DNA of 14,681 nt from Dehalococcoidia bacterium UBA1151 (GTDB taxonomy: Bacteria; Chloroflexota; Dehalococcoidia; Lucifugimonadales; Lucifugimonadaceae), in NCBI GenBank assembly GCA_002311865.1, contig DBZV01000173.1, forward strand, positions 16,966 through 31,646, read 5' to 3'. The stretch's first letter is position 1. Every line of letters begins with the position of its first letter. This document shows, in pieces, positions 6,287-13,455 of the stretch. A model generated the notes under the pieces. That model had not been told where the DNA came from. It saw only the letters and a list, made by a program, of their open reading frames with translations, and did not search any database. The position numbers were made by a program, and so were the translations under genes.

Positions 6287-9037
6287 TCAACCGTGGCAGC
6301 GTTTGTACTTCTTTCCACTGCCGCAGTAACAGGGATCGTTCCTGCCAATCTTCTGCTTCTTGGCCACGTTGGCGCCAGCGCCATGGTGTTCAGCAACGGC
6401 TGCTAGTTTCGATTGGCCTCCGGCGCCACGGGCGATCGACGCCTGCCCTAGGCCGTTGGATGTCGCAGAACCCCCTGCGCCGCCGTTGTTGGACGTGGTT
6501 GACTCAGTGCCCCTGCCCGCGCTGCCGCGCTGGTTATGCGTGTTCGCGGTCTGGTTCTGTGGTGCTGGCGCCAATCGATAGACCATATGAGCAACGTCCA
6601 CTTCAATATCGCTCATCAACTCATCGAACATTTCGAATGAGACTCGCTTGTACTGCACCAGCGGGTCGCGCTGACCCACTGCCTGGAGACCAATTCCCTG
6701 GCGCATGTTTTCCATCGCGGTCAGGTGCTCAACCCAGTGCGAGTCAAGCTGTCGGAGAAGAACGTGGCGCTCAATCATCTCCATGCCCTCAGCGCCAAAC
6801 TCTTCTATGCGGCGATCATGGACCGACTGAATCTCATCGATAAGTATCTCTTCAATATCTGCCGATTCCATGGCGTAGATATCTTCAGGATCCTCAAGTT
6901 CTTCAGGCAGGAACGGGAAGATTGTTTTGATCTCCCGCTGCAGACCCTCAACGTCCCATGAGTCATCCGGGCCGTCCAGATACATGCTCACAGCCAGTCT
7001 TATCTGCTTGTCAGTCATGTTGGTGATCTCTTCACGCAAAGACTCTTCTGCAAGAACCTTCTGGCGCAACTTGTAGATCACATCACGTTGCGTGTTCACA
7101 ACGTCATCATAGTCGACCAGGTTTTTCCTGATCTCAAAGTGGTAGCCCTCAACCTTGCTCTGGGCGCTCTCAACGGCCTTTGAAATCATCCTGTTCTCGA
7201 TAGGGATATCTTCATCGAGTCCGGCCTTCTCCATGATCCATTTGATTCGATCGCCACCGAACCGACGCATCAGGTCGTCTTCCGTGGAGATGAAGAATCG
7301 TGTCTCACCAGGGTCGCCTTGACGTCCAGATCGACCGCGAAGCTGGTTATCAATCCGACGTGATTCGTGGCGTTCGGTACCCAGAACGAAGAGCCCACCC
7401 AGTTCAATCACTCGATCGTGGTCGCGCTGCCAGTCTTCTTCGGATATCTCAAACCCTTCTGGGTTGCCGCCAAGGATGATGTCCGTACCTCTACCCGCCA
7501 TGTTGGTTGAAACGGTTATGGCACCCGGCCGACCGGCCTGGGCAACGATAGATGCTTCACGTGCATGGTTCTTGGCATTCAATACTTCGTGTTGCACACC
7601 GGCCTTGGTGAGCATGCCAGAAAGTGCTTCGGAGCGCTCGATGCTGGTGGTGCCGACCAGTACAGGTCGCCCCTCTTCTTGCAACTCCTTCAACGATTCA
7701 ACGACGGCTCTGAATTTGGCAGTCTCGCTCTTGTAAACAAGATCGGATTTATCGTCTCGAATTGTTGGCTTATTGGTTGGAATGGCTACCACTTCCAGGC
7801 CATAAATCTTGTCGAACTCTTCAGCCTCAGTGACCGCAGTGCCGGTCATTCCGGACAACTTCGTGTACGTTCTGAAGTAGTTCTGGAGAGTGATGGTGGC
7901 GTATGTGATGGATTCGCGCTGGACCTGCACGTTCTCTTTAGCCTCAATGGCCTGGTGCAGTCCTTCTGAGTAGCGCCGGCCTATCATTAGCCGTCCGGTG
8001 AACTCATCAACAATCAGAACTTCACCATCTTTCAGAACGTAATCTTTATCCCTCAGGTATGTATGCTCTGCTCTCACAGCATTTTCAATAAAGTGAGACA
8101 TGATGTAGTTCGCCGGGTCATACAGGTTGCTGATTGAGAGGAACTGTTCAGCCTTCTGAATACCACTATCGGTCAGTGAGACACCTTTGCTCTTGAGGTC
8201 TACTGTGAAGTCCAGATCAATCACCAGACGACGAGCAAGTCCGGCATAGCGTGCGTACTCCTGGCCCTTATCCGGGGCAGGTCCGCTGATGATTAATGGC
8301 GTACGGGCTTCGTCAATGAGAATGTTGTCAACTTCATCAACAATCGCGTACTCCCTGCCGCGCTGAACCTGCCGTTCAGCCGTCTCAACCATGTTGTCTC
8401 GCAGGTAGTCAAAGCCAAACTCATTATTGGTGCCGTAAGTGACGTCGGTTGCATAAGCCTCACGCTTGGTGACGCTCTCGTACTGGTCGTCTTCTTTTTT
8501 GGCCTTTGACTCAGACTTTTCGGTCTCTTCAGATTCAGATTTCAGCAGCAGTGAGCCATCGTTCTGCAGACAGCCAACGGTGAGACCCAGCGCCATGAAG
8601 ATGCGGCCCATCCAGGCCGCGTCGCGTTTTGCCAGGTAGTCATTGACCGTAATTATGTGAACGCCTTCACCAGTGAGGGCGTTCAGGTAGGCGGGAAGCG
8701 TAGCGACGAGCGTCTTTCCCTCACCGGTGCGCATCTCTGCAATATTGCCGTTGTGGAGAATGAATCCGCCTATGATCTGGACATCAAAATGGCGCATGCC
8801 AAGCGTGCGTCTTGAAGATTCCCGCACGGCCGCAAATGCCTCTGCCATGATGTCATCAAGGGACTCGCCGTCCGCGATTCTCTCTTTGAACTCAACCGTT
8901 ACAGATTTGAGCTCATCGTCACTCAACGAGATGAACTCGGATTCGAGTTCGGTGACCTCTTTGACGATCTGATCGGACTTTTTGAGAGCTTTGGTGTTGG
9001 ACTCTCCAACCACCTTGCCAATTAGTTTTAGAACCAT
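6287..9037 (-). CDS. secA: Preprotein translocase ATPase SecA
   Basis: ATP-driven motor that pushes secretory proteins through SecYEG at the inner face of the membrane. 916 residues. Visible: Walker A MRTGEGKT (102-109), DEAD-type box VDEVDNILIDEARTP (233-247), the preprotein cross-linking region, GMTGTA near 396, MAGRGTDIILGG (513-524), arginine-finger motif QLRGRSGRQGDPG (565-577), helical scaffold and wing, a flexible Gly/Ser/Asn/Ala-rich linker (about 823-892), and a complete C-terminal zinc motif with Cys903, Cys905, Cys914 and His915 that normally binds SecB or ribosomes. Odd: between VGCLQND and YATDVTYGTNNE there are about 25-30 extra residues rich in Ser, Glu and Lys (161-192). ATG start at 9037 with GGA about eight bases upstream. 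It follows prs after 45 bases that contain a hairpin. Single secA in this window; essential function expected. Confidence 0.98.
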   Translation of the reverse strand: MVLKLIGKVVGESNTKALKKSDQIVKEVTELESEFISLSDDELKSVTVEFKERIADGESLDDIMAEAFAAVRESSRRTLGMRHFDVQIIGGFILHNGNIAEMRTGEGKTLVATLPAYLNALTGEGVHIITVNDYLAKRDAAWMGRIFMALGLTVGCLQNDGSLLLKSESEETEKSESKAKKEDDQYESVTKREAYATDVTYGTNNEFGFDYLRDNMVETAERQVQRGREYAIVDEVDNILIDEARTPLIISGPAPDKGQEYARYAGLARRLVIDLDFTVDLKSKGVSLTDSGIQKAEQFLSISNLYDPANYIMSHFIENAVRAEHTYLRDKDYVLKDGEVLIVDEFTGRLMIGRRYSEGLHQAIEAKENVQVQRESITYATITLQNYFRTYTKLSGMTGTAVTEAEEFDKIYGLEVVAIPTNKPTIRDDKSDLVYKSETAKFRAVVESLKELQEEGRPVLVGTTSIERSEALSGMLTKAGVQHEVLNAKNHAREASIVAQAGRPGAITVSTNMAGRGTDIILGGNPEGFEISEEDWQRDHDRVIELGGLFVLGTERHESRRIDNQLRGRSGRQGDPGETRFFISTEDDLMRRFGGDRIKWIMEKAGLDEDIPIENRMISKAVESAQSKVEGYHFEIRKNLVDYDDVVNTQRDVIYKLRQKVLAEESLREEITNMTDKQIRLAVSMYLDGPDDSWDVEGLQREIKTIFPFLPEELEDPEDIYAMESADIEEILIDEIQSVHDRRIEEFGAEGMEMIERHVLLRQLDSHWVEHLTAMENMRQGIGLQAVGQRDPLVQYKRVSFEMFDELMSDIEVDVAHMVYRLAPAPQNQTANTHNQRGSAGRGTESTTSNNGGAGGSATSNGLGQASIARGAGGQSKLAAVAEHHGAGANVAKKQKIGRNDPCYCGSGKKYKRCHG
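8462..8557 (-). other. Charged low-complexity insert within SecA
   Basis: Residues 161-192 of SecA contain runs such as SESEETEKSESKAKKEDDQ where most SecA proteins pass directly from the VGV/VGC strand to the YxxDITYGTNNE strand. The segment is acidic and lysine-rich with no hydrophobic core, so it is probably a surface loop. It keeps the reading frame and the flanking motifs are intact. Confidence 0.7.
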
Positions 9038-9063
9038 TTTTCGGATCCGGGTATCTTGTTCTC

Positions 9064-9080
9064 CCGCCGAAGGTCGGCGG
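9064..9080 (-). repeat. Stem-loop in the prs-secA intergenic gap
   Basis: A perfect 7-base inverted repeat, CCGCCGA and TCGGCGG, with a 3-base loop lies two bases after the prs stop codon and 26 bases before the secA ATG. On the minus strand it can be extended past one bulged base by a CTC/GAG pairing. It has no T-run after it, so it is not a standard intrinsic terminator. It may affect mRNA stability or separate prs and secA expression; that is inference. Confidence 0.6.
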
Positions 9081-9082
9081 AG

Positions 9083-10039
9083 CTATCTGAAGAGCGAGCC
9101 AACAGACTCACCTTCGTGGATTCGCCTGATCGCTTCTCCCATCAATGGAGCTAATGTTAGGTTGACCAGCCGGGGATCATCCGTCACCCCATTAGATGGT
9201 ATCGAGTCAGTGACGACTAATTCCTTAAGAGTTTCTACGCTTAACAGCCTTTCTACGGCCCCATTTGAGAATACACCGTGTGTGGCGCAGGAGTAGACCT
9301 CGGTTGCTCCGGCCTCGCTCACCGCCGCAATTGCTGAGAGTAACGTACCGCCAGTGTCAATCTCATCATCAACTGTCAGAACCGGACGACCGTCTACACT
9401 ACCGATGACATTGAGGCTTTCAACTTTGTCGTTATTTCCCACTCGCCGCTTCTCTACGATGGCGAGTGGCGCGTCCAACTGCTCTGCGACATTGCGTGCT
9501 GTCTTGCTGATGCCAATGTCAGGAGCCACGACGACGAGATTTTTCAGGGCTTTCTTCTTGAAGTAATCGACAATTAGCTTCTCTGCCGTCAAAACGTCTA
9601 CAGGAATATTGAAGAATCCCTGGATCTGACCAGCGTGCAGGTCAATGGTCAGGACGCGATCTGCACCGGCGGTTGTCAGAAGATCAGCGAGGAGTCGTGC
9701 CGTGATCGGAACCCGCGGCTGATCTTTCTTGTCAGAGCGGCCATATGCGTAGTACGGGATCACCGCTGTTATTCGACCGGCCGACGACCGCTTGGCTGCG
9801 TCAATCATGATCAGCAGTTCCATGATGTGATCGTTCACCGGAGTGGAGAGCGTTTGCAGGATAAATAGATCACGCTCGCGGACGTTCTCCAGAATACGGA
9901 CAAATGTATTGTCATTTGCAAACTTGAAGACCTCTACCCGGCCTTCCGGGATACCCAGATAATCACAGATTGCGGTTGCCAGTTCGTGGTGGGAGTTACC
10001 GGCAAGGACCTTCAGATTTGCGTGGCCGTTCTTCTGCAT
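9083..10039 (-). CDS. prs: Ribose-phosphate pyrophosphokinase (PRPP synthetase), divergent type
   Basis: Makes 5-phosphoribosyl-1-pyrophosphate from ribose-5-phosphate and ATP for nucleotide, His, Trp and NAD synthesis. 318 residues, the family length, colinear throughout. Family landmarks: PVNDHIMELLIMIDAAKRSSA, DLHAGQIQGFF with His135, EKRR with Lys197 and Arg199 at the same numbers as the B. subtilis catalytic loop, PRPP loop VDDEIDTGGTL (223-232), and a C-terminal EAIRRIHEGESVGSLF. Differences from the common class I enzyme: FANDNTF instead of the FSDGE-type strand, YGRSDKK instead of YARQDRK, and APDIG instead of SPDxGG. I recall similar sequences in Dehalococcoidia, so this is probably a lineage variant with altered ATP or allosteric contacts. 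The ATG at 10039 has a strong GGGGAG eight bases upstream, located before the stop of the preceding gene, so translation is likely coupled. Confidence 0.92.
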   Translation of the reverse strand: MQKNGHANLKVLAGNSHHELATAICDYLGIPEGRVEVFKFANDNTFVRILENVRERDLFILQTLSTPVNDHIMELLIMIDAAKRSSAGRITAVIPYYAYGRSDKKDQPRVPITARLLADLLTTAGADRVLTIDLHAGQIQGFFNIPVDVLTAEKLIVDYFKKKALKNLVVVAPDIGISKTARNVAEQLDAPLAIVEKRRVGNNDKVESLNVIGSVDGRPVLTVDDEIDTGGTLLSAIAAVSEAGATEVYSCATHGVFSNGAVERLLSVETLKELVVTDSIPSNGVTDDPRLVNLTLAPLMGEAIRRIHEGESVGSLFR

Positions 10040-10042
10040 ATA

Positions 10043-10887
10043 TCAGGCTCCCCGGTACTCAGACTTGCGACGCTCTCGAACAGCTGCAAATCCCTCTGCG
10101 TGATCTGCCGATGACAGGGTAATAGATTCTGCTGCTGCCATCTGCACCGCGGTATCAAAATCCATCTCAAGGCCGCGATACATCATCATTTTGGCCAGTC
10201 CACGAGCAATTGGAGGTCCAGCGGCAATCTTCCCTGCCAGTTTCATTGTCACGTCTTCCAGGCCTCCAGGGGCCTCCAACCTGTTCAAAAACCTCACGTC
10301 ATAAGCCTCTTCGGCTTCAAACATTCCTCGGTGTAGAGAAGTTCTGCCGCTCTGCCCAATCTCAGCAATCTGGGATACAGGCATGTCCCACCGTATCCGG
10401 AAAATAGACCCATGCAAACAAACGCGGACATGAACCTCGAGGTGGTTGATCCAATTCTGATGTCACAGGCGCAGGCAATGTCGAATCCGGTGCCTACGGC
10501 CGGTCCGTCAACCATCGCGATCGTCGGCTTCTCCAGCTTGTGAATGCCCAGGATCACGTCTTGGGCGTTTTTGAATCCCCTTCGCAGCCCCTCGGATCCC
10601 GCATCGCCATGGGCATGGGGGGCCGGATTTTTGCCGCCGAGCATCTCGTCTGTATCTGCGCCAGCACAGAACGATCCACCGCTACCGGTAATGATGACCA
10701 CTCTGAATTCGTCATCAATTGCAGCTGACTCGATAGCGCTGCCCAGCGCATCAAGAGTTGCCCCAGCCATCGCATTGCGCCGTTCAGGCCTGTCCAGCCG
10801 AATCGTAGCGATCGAATCTGATCTCTCTACGAGGACCGATGATTCGCTGTTGGATGTTGGAGCGGTCTGGCTACTTGACTCTGGCAT
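10043..10887 (-). pseudogene. Crotonase (enoyl-CoA hydratase/isomerase) family protein, interrupted by one frameshift
   Basis: Two overlapping minus-strand frames join into one crotonase-fold protein of about 281 residues. The first (ATG 10887 to TGA at 10296-10294) holds the N-terminal core: LDRPERRNAM, oxyanion-hole loop SFCAGADTDEM (72-82), and the second loop DGPAVGTGFDIACACDIRIG. It then reaches LGRAAELLYT and goes out of frame. The second frame continues with MFEAEEAYDVRFLNRL through to the C-terminus and TGA 10045-10043. The join lies in 10322-10332, where five bases occupy the space of two codons, so one base appears to be missing. It is not a homopolymer. This is either a true pseudogene or a sequencing/assembly indel; the rest shows no decay. 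The two glutamates of classical crotonase are replaced (Asp136 and Phe156 by my alignment), so the reaction is uncertain; an isomerase-type or other acyl-CoA reaction is possible. Gaps: 42 bases after the zinc-ribbon gene and 3 before prs. Confidence 0.85.
10048..10053 (-). promoter_or_regulatory. Strong ribosome binding site of prs
   Basis: GGGGAG on the minus strand, eight bases before the prs ATG. It lies within the last codons of the crotonase reading frame, whose TGA (10045-10043) falls between it and the prs start. The arrangement lets ribosomes finishing the upstream frame re-initiate at prs. The upstream frameshift would make most ribosomes terminate earlier, at 10294, so prs may rely on this site alone. 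Confidence 0.65.
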
Positions 10888-10929
10888 GCCCTAATTGTTG
10901 CACGCAGCGTCAGAGAATCCCACAGAGCT

Positions 10930-11148
10930 TTAGCTGGCTCGCGGCAGTTCAATCTGCTCTGCAACGGCCTGGGCTGCTACGTGCTCCTGGTCAAGCGCAG
11001 CAAGCTCATCTTCTGTGAAGTTTCGCTCTGCTGGTTTGCGATAGTTCCAGGTCTTGCCGCACTGAAGGCATTTCATGAACCCACCCCATGTATCCCAGTC
11101 GAGGTGAACATCGCCTGCGCATCGCGTGCAACTCTTCAGGTAAATCAT
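10930..11148 (-). CDS. Small zinc-ribbon protein
   Basis: A 72-residue protein with CTRC (Cys7, Cys10) and CLQC (Cys27, Cys30) separated by 16 residues, the layout of a zinc ribbon, followed by a charged helical tail (FTEDELAALDQEHVAAQAVAEQ). Aromatic residues around the knuckles (W18, W21, F24, W34) fit a compact zinc-bound fold. The ATG at 11148 has GGGAGAG five bases upstream; a longer GTG start at 11172 lacks that support. It opens the minus-strand block that leads to prs, secA and polX, so its promoter, in the divergent region, probably drives the whole set. Function unknown: a nucleic-acid- or protein-binding ribbon, possibly regulatory, is only a guess. Similarity to any named family cannot be asserted from the sequence alone. 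Confidence 0.8.
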   Translation of the reverse strand: MIYLKSCTRCAGDVHLDWDTWGGFMKCLQCGKTWNYRKPAERNFTEDELAALDQEHVAAQAVAEQIELPRAS

Positions 11149-11348
11149 CCTGGCTCTCCCGTCTTTTTCCACCCTGCCCGTTCTGTGGGACTAACCTATG
11201 CCTCGTTTACATTCGCAAGAAGGTGGGTCTAGCGAACTCTTCATTGCGTGCCTGCTGCCACCCCCCTACTGGTTATGGAACCCATGTGAGGCACGGCGAA
11301 ATACCCGCATCACGCGTGTTTCCATATCTGGAGTAGACCTGTTCCGCG

Positions 11349-11354
11349 TATAAT
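11349..11354 (+). promoter_or_regulatory. Consensus -10 box upstream of ispH
   Basis: A perfect TATAAT lies at 11349-11354, placing a transcription start near 11361 and giving a leader of about 49 bases before the preferred ispH start at 11410. No good -35 hexamer sits at 16-18 bases spacing (ATCTGG or TCTGGA), and there is no TG extension, so promoter strength is uncertain. Confidence 0.55.
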
Positions 11355-11399
11355 TTGTTTGCTTCTAGAACACATCGCAAAGTGGCGGTACAACTCAGT

Positions 11400-11403
11400 G
11401 GAG
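11400..11403 (+). promoter_or_regulatory. Ribosome binding site deciding the ispH start
   Basis: GGAG ends six bases before the TTG at 11410. Starting there gives a protein whose catalytic residues carry the same numbers as E. coli IspH, which supports this non-ATG start over the upstream TTG 11359 and GTG 11398. Confidence 0.65.
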
Positions 11404-11409
11404 ACCCAG

Positions 11410-12309
11410 TTGGACGTATATTTGAGCTCACCAAGAGGATTTTGTGCGGGTGTGGTGCGCGCAGTAGACATTGTTGAGATTGCACTTGAGCGATTCGGCG
11501 CTCCCGTCTACGTAAAGCACCAGATCGTCCACAACCCACATGTTGTCAAGGCGCTTGAAGATAAAGGAGCCCTCACGGTTGAAGATGTTGATGAAATCCC
11601 GGAAGGCTCAAACGTGGTCTTCTCGGCACATGGTTCAGCGCCTTCCGACTTCGAAAAGGCCCACGCTCGCAACCTCAATATTATCGATGCCACGTGCCCA
11701 CTGGTAACTCGAGTTCACAATGAAGCCAAAAAGTATCGCCGGGAAGGCAAAAAGGTAATTCTGGTCGGTCACCGTGGCCATCAGGAAGTTGTGGGAACAA
11801 TGGGCCAGACGGATATGGCGCTGTTGGACGAACGGGAAGAATTCGATCTTCCAGACTGGGAAGACGACCAGCAAGTTGCAGTCCTCACCCAGACAACCCT
11901 GTCTGTTGACGATACAGCGCTTGCAATCAAACAAGTTACAGATCAGTTCCCCAATGCGATCGTGCGCAACGATATCTGCTACGCCACTACCAATCGCCAG
12001 GAGGCGACAAAGATCGTGGCCGACAAAGTGGATGTTGTACTGGTGATCGGTGCTCAGAACAGTTCAAACTGTCAGCGGCTCCGGGAAGTAGCGGAGGCCA
12101 ACGGCATTCCGGCATATCTGGTCAACGGACCGGAAGAGATCGACTCAAAATGGTTCGATGGCGTCACCAATGTTGGAATCACATCTGGTGCTTCAACACC
12201 TGAGGTGATGGTTCAAGCGGTGATCGATTGGCTTGAACCTCAGAACGTATTCCCCGTGGGAGAGCGAGAAGAAGACATCACCTTCGTGCTTCCCAAAGAG
12301 CTTCGCTAA
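11410..12309 (+). CDS. ispH: 4-hydroxy-3-methylbut-2-enyl diphosphate reductase (IspH)
   Basis: Iron-sulfur enzyme of the last step of the MEP isoprenoid pathway, reducing HMBPP to IPP and DMAPP. Starting from TTG 11410 the protein is 299 residues and begins with the usual strand and SPRGFCAGV. Cluster cysteines are Cys12 (GFCAGV), Cys96 (DATCPLVTRVH) and Cys190 (NDICYATTNRQ). Substrate residues His41 (HQIVHNPH), His74 (SAHGSAP), His124 and Glu126 (GHRGHQEVVGT) are present, with TQTTLSVDDT and SSNCQRL also as in the family. The match of residue numbers to the E. coli enzyme through Glu126 supports the chosen start. It is the first gene of a plus-strand set; the enolase superfamily gene follows after 39 bases. 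All catalytic residues are intact, so it should be active. It implies use of the MEP route. Confidence 0.96.
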   Translation: MDVYLSSPRGFCAGVVRAVDIVEIALERFGAPVYVKHQIVHNPHVVKALEDKGALTVEDVDEIPEGSNVVFSAHGSAPSDFEKAHARNLNIIDATCPLVTRVHNEAKKYRREGKKVILVGHRGHQEVVGTMGQTDMALLDEREEFDLPDWEDDQQVAVLTQTTLSVDDTALAIKQVTDQFPNAIVRNDICYATTNRQEATKIVADKVDVVLVIGAQNSSNCQRLREVAEANGIPAYLVNGPEEIDSKWFDGVTNVGITSGASTPEVMVQAVIDWLEPQNVFPVGEREEDITFVLPKELR

Positions 12310-12348
12310 CGAATTCAATTTTTACTGGTTGTCCAGGGACGAATATCT

Positions 12349-13455
12349 ATGCGCGTAACTGAAATCGAATGCCTTATTCTGGATGAAACTTACCCGTTTG
12401 TGATGATTCGGACGGATGAGGGAATCACCGGATACGGGGAGTCCTTTCGCCGTGGGCCGCATGTTCAGAAAGCCGCAATCGATACCATTTTTGCGCCCCT
12501 GGTGATTGGGAAAGATCCGTTCGACACGGCGGAGATCTGGGATGCGATGCACTCCGCGGGCAATGTTGCGGGACCTTCCGGCACCCTGCAAACTGCTGCT
12601 GCGGCTATCGATATCGCTCTCTGGGATATCAAGGGGAAAGCTCTGGGACTTCCTCTGTACAAATTGCTTGGCGGTAAGCGAAAAGACCGAATCAGGGTGT
12701 ACGCCAGCTCACTTCGTCGTGATTTGACGGCAGTGGAAGAGGCAAATCGTGCGGCATCGTTCCAGGCGGAAGGGTTCACCGGCTACAAGATGCACTCCGC
12801 AGTCCCGGGAGCCACTGATCATCCTGACGACCGCACCGTGGAGCATGTGCGGGAGATGCGCGAAGCCGTTGGCGATGATTTTGAGATCCTGGTAGACATC
12901 AACGGTGCTTACTCTCTGCACAACGCGATCGAGATTGGGAAGCAGTTGGAGGACTACGGCGTGTTCCACTTTGAGCAGCCACTGCCAATATGGGATCTTG
13001 ACGGTATGGCAGCCCTTGCAGATGCGCTCACCATCCCTATCGCAGCGGGGGAGACTTCATACACCCGATGGGAATTCCTGGAACTGGTCACTCGTGGACG
13101 CCCGGACATCGTCCAGCCCGATGTGATCAAGTGCGGCGGCATAAGCGAGTTGATCAACATCGCGGCCATCGTCAGCAGTCACGGCAAGCCTATGACGGTC
13201 CACAATACCCAACCGATCATCTCAACCGCGGCCCATTTGCACTGGGTGGCTGGCAGAAACGATGTTCCCTACGCACAGGAGTACAACATCGAGCCGGTCT
13301 CAATTCGAGATGATCGCCCTATTCTTCTGGAGCCGCTGCCGGTCATAGATGGTCACATCACGGTTCCGGAGAAGCCCGGGCTTGGACTTGAGTTTGATGA
13401 AGATGCGATGCGCTGGTGGTCTGAGAACACCGGTGAGCCGGGCCATCAGAACTGA
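12349..13455 (+). CDS. Mandelate racemase / enolase superfamily enzyme, probable acid-sugar dehydratase or racemase
   Basis: Enolase superfamily enzymes remove a proton alpha to a carboxylate with Mg2+ help; this one belongs to the mandelate-racemase-like group. 368 residues. The N-terminal capping domain ends near 110 (EGITGYGES at 24-32), followed by a barrel with K147-M-H149 on strand 2, metal ligands Asp183 (VDINGAY), Glu209 (FEQPL) and Glu235 (AAGETS), then Asp258 (QPDVIKCGG) and His285 (VHNTQP), the general-base dyad. All catalytic positions are filled, so an active enzyme is expected. K-x-H replaces the more common K-x-K, so I cannot name the substrate; sugar-acid dehydration is the commonest role in this subgroup. 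ATG start with AGGGA nine bases upstream. It lies 39 bases after ispH with no functional link obvious. Multiple paralogs would be expected if the host is SAR202. Confidence 0.9.
   Translation: MRVTEIECLILDETYPFVMIRTDEGITGYGESFRRGPHVQKAAIDTIFAPLVIGKDPFDTAEIWDAMHSAGNVAGPSGTLQTAAAAIDIALWDIKGKALGLPLYKLLGGKRKDRIRVYASSLRRDLTAVEEANRAASFQAEGFTGYKMHSAVPGATDHPDDRTVEHVREMREAVGDDFEILVDINGAYSLHNAIEIGKQLEDYGVFHFEQPLPIWDLDGMAALADALTIPIAAGETSYTRWEFLELVTRGRPDIVQPDVIKCGGISELINIAAIVSSHGKPMTVHNTQPIISTAAHLHWVAGRNDVPYAQEYNIEPVSIRDDRPILLEPLPVIDGHITVPEKPGLGLEFDEDAMRWWSENTGEPGHQN

Larger units (their letters stand above)
11149..11409. other. Divergent intergenic region
   Basis: This 261-base stretch separates the minus-strand block from ispH and must hold promoters in both directions. 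The plus-strand -10 box is described separately. On the minus strand I find no hexamer pair close to consensus: TTGCGA followed 14 bases later by TAGGTT is the best weak candidate. It contains the 8-base palindrome CACGCGTG at 11311-11318. No RNA gene, riboswitch or terminator is recognisable. Confidence 0.6.

Noticed and set aside
6277..6843. Long plus-strand open frame opposite the C-terminal part of secA
   Set aside because: Its translation is rich in Arg, Ser, Cys and Pro, as expected from the antisense of a Gly/Ser/Asn linker, and the secA frame on the other strand is clearly real.
10322..10332. Programmed ribosomal frameshifting to explain the split crotonase
   Set aside because: No slippery heptamer or downstream structure is evident, and this family is not known to use recoding; a mutation or sequence error is simpler.
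11359..11397. Upstream TTG and GTG starts for ispH
   Set aside because: They add residues not found in the family, lack a ribosome binding site, and the first coincides with the predicted transcription start.
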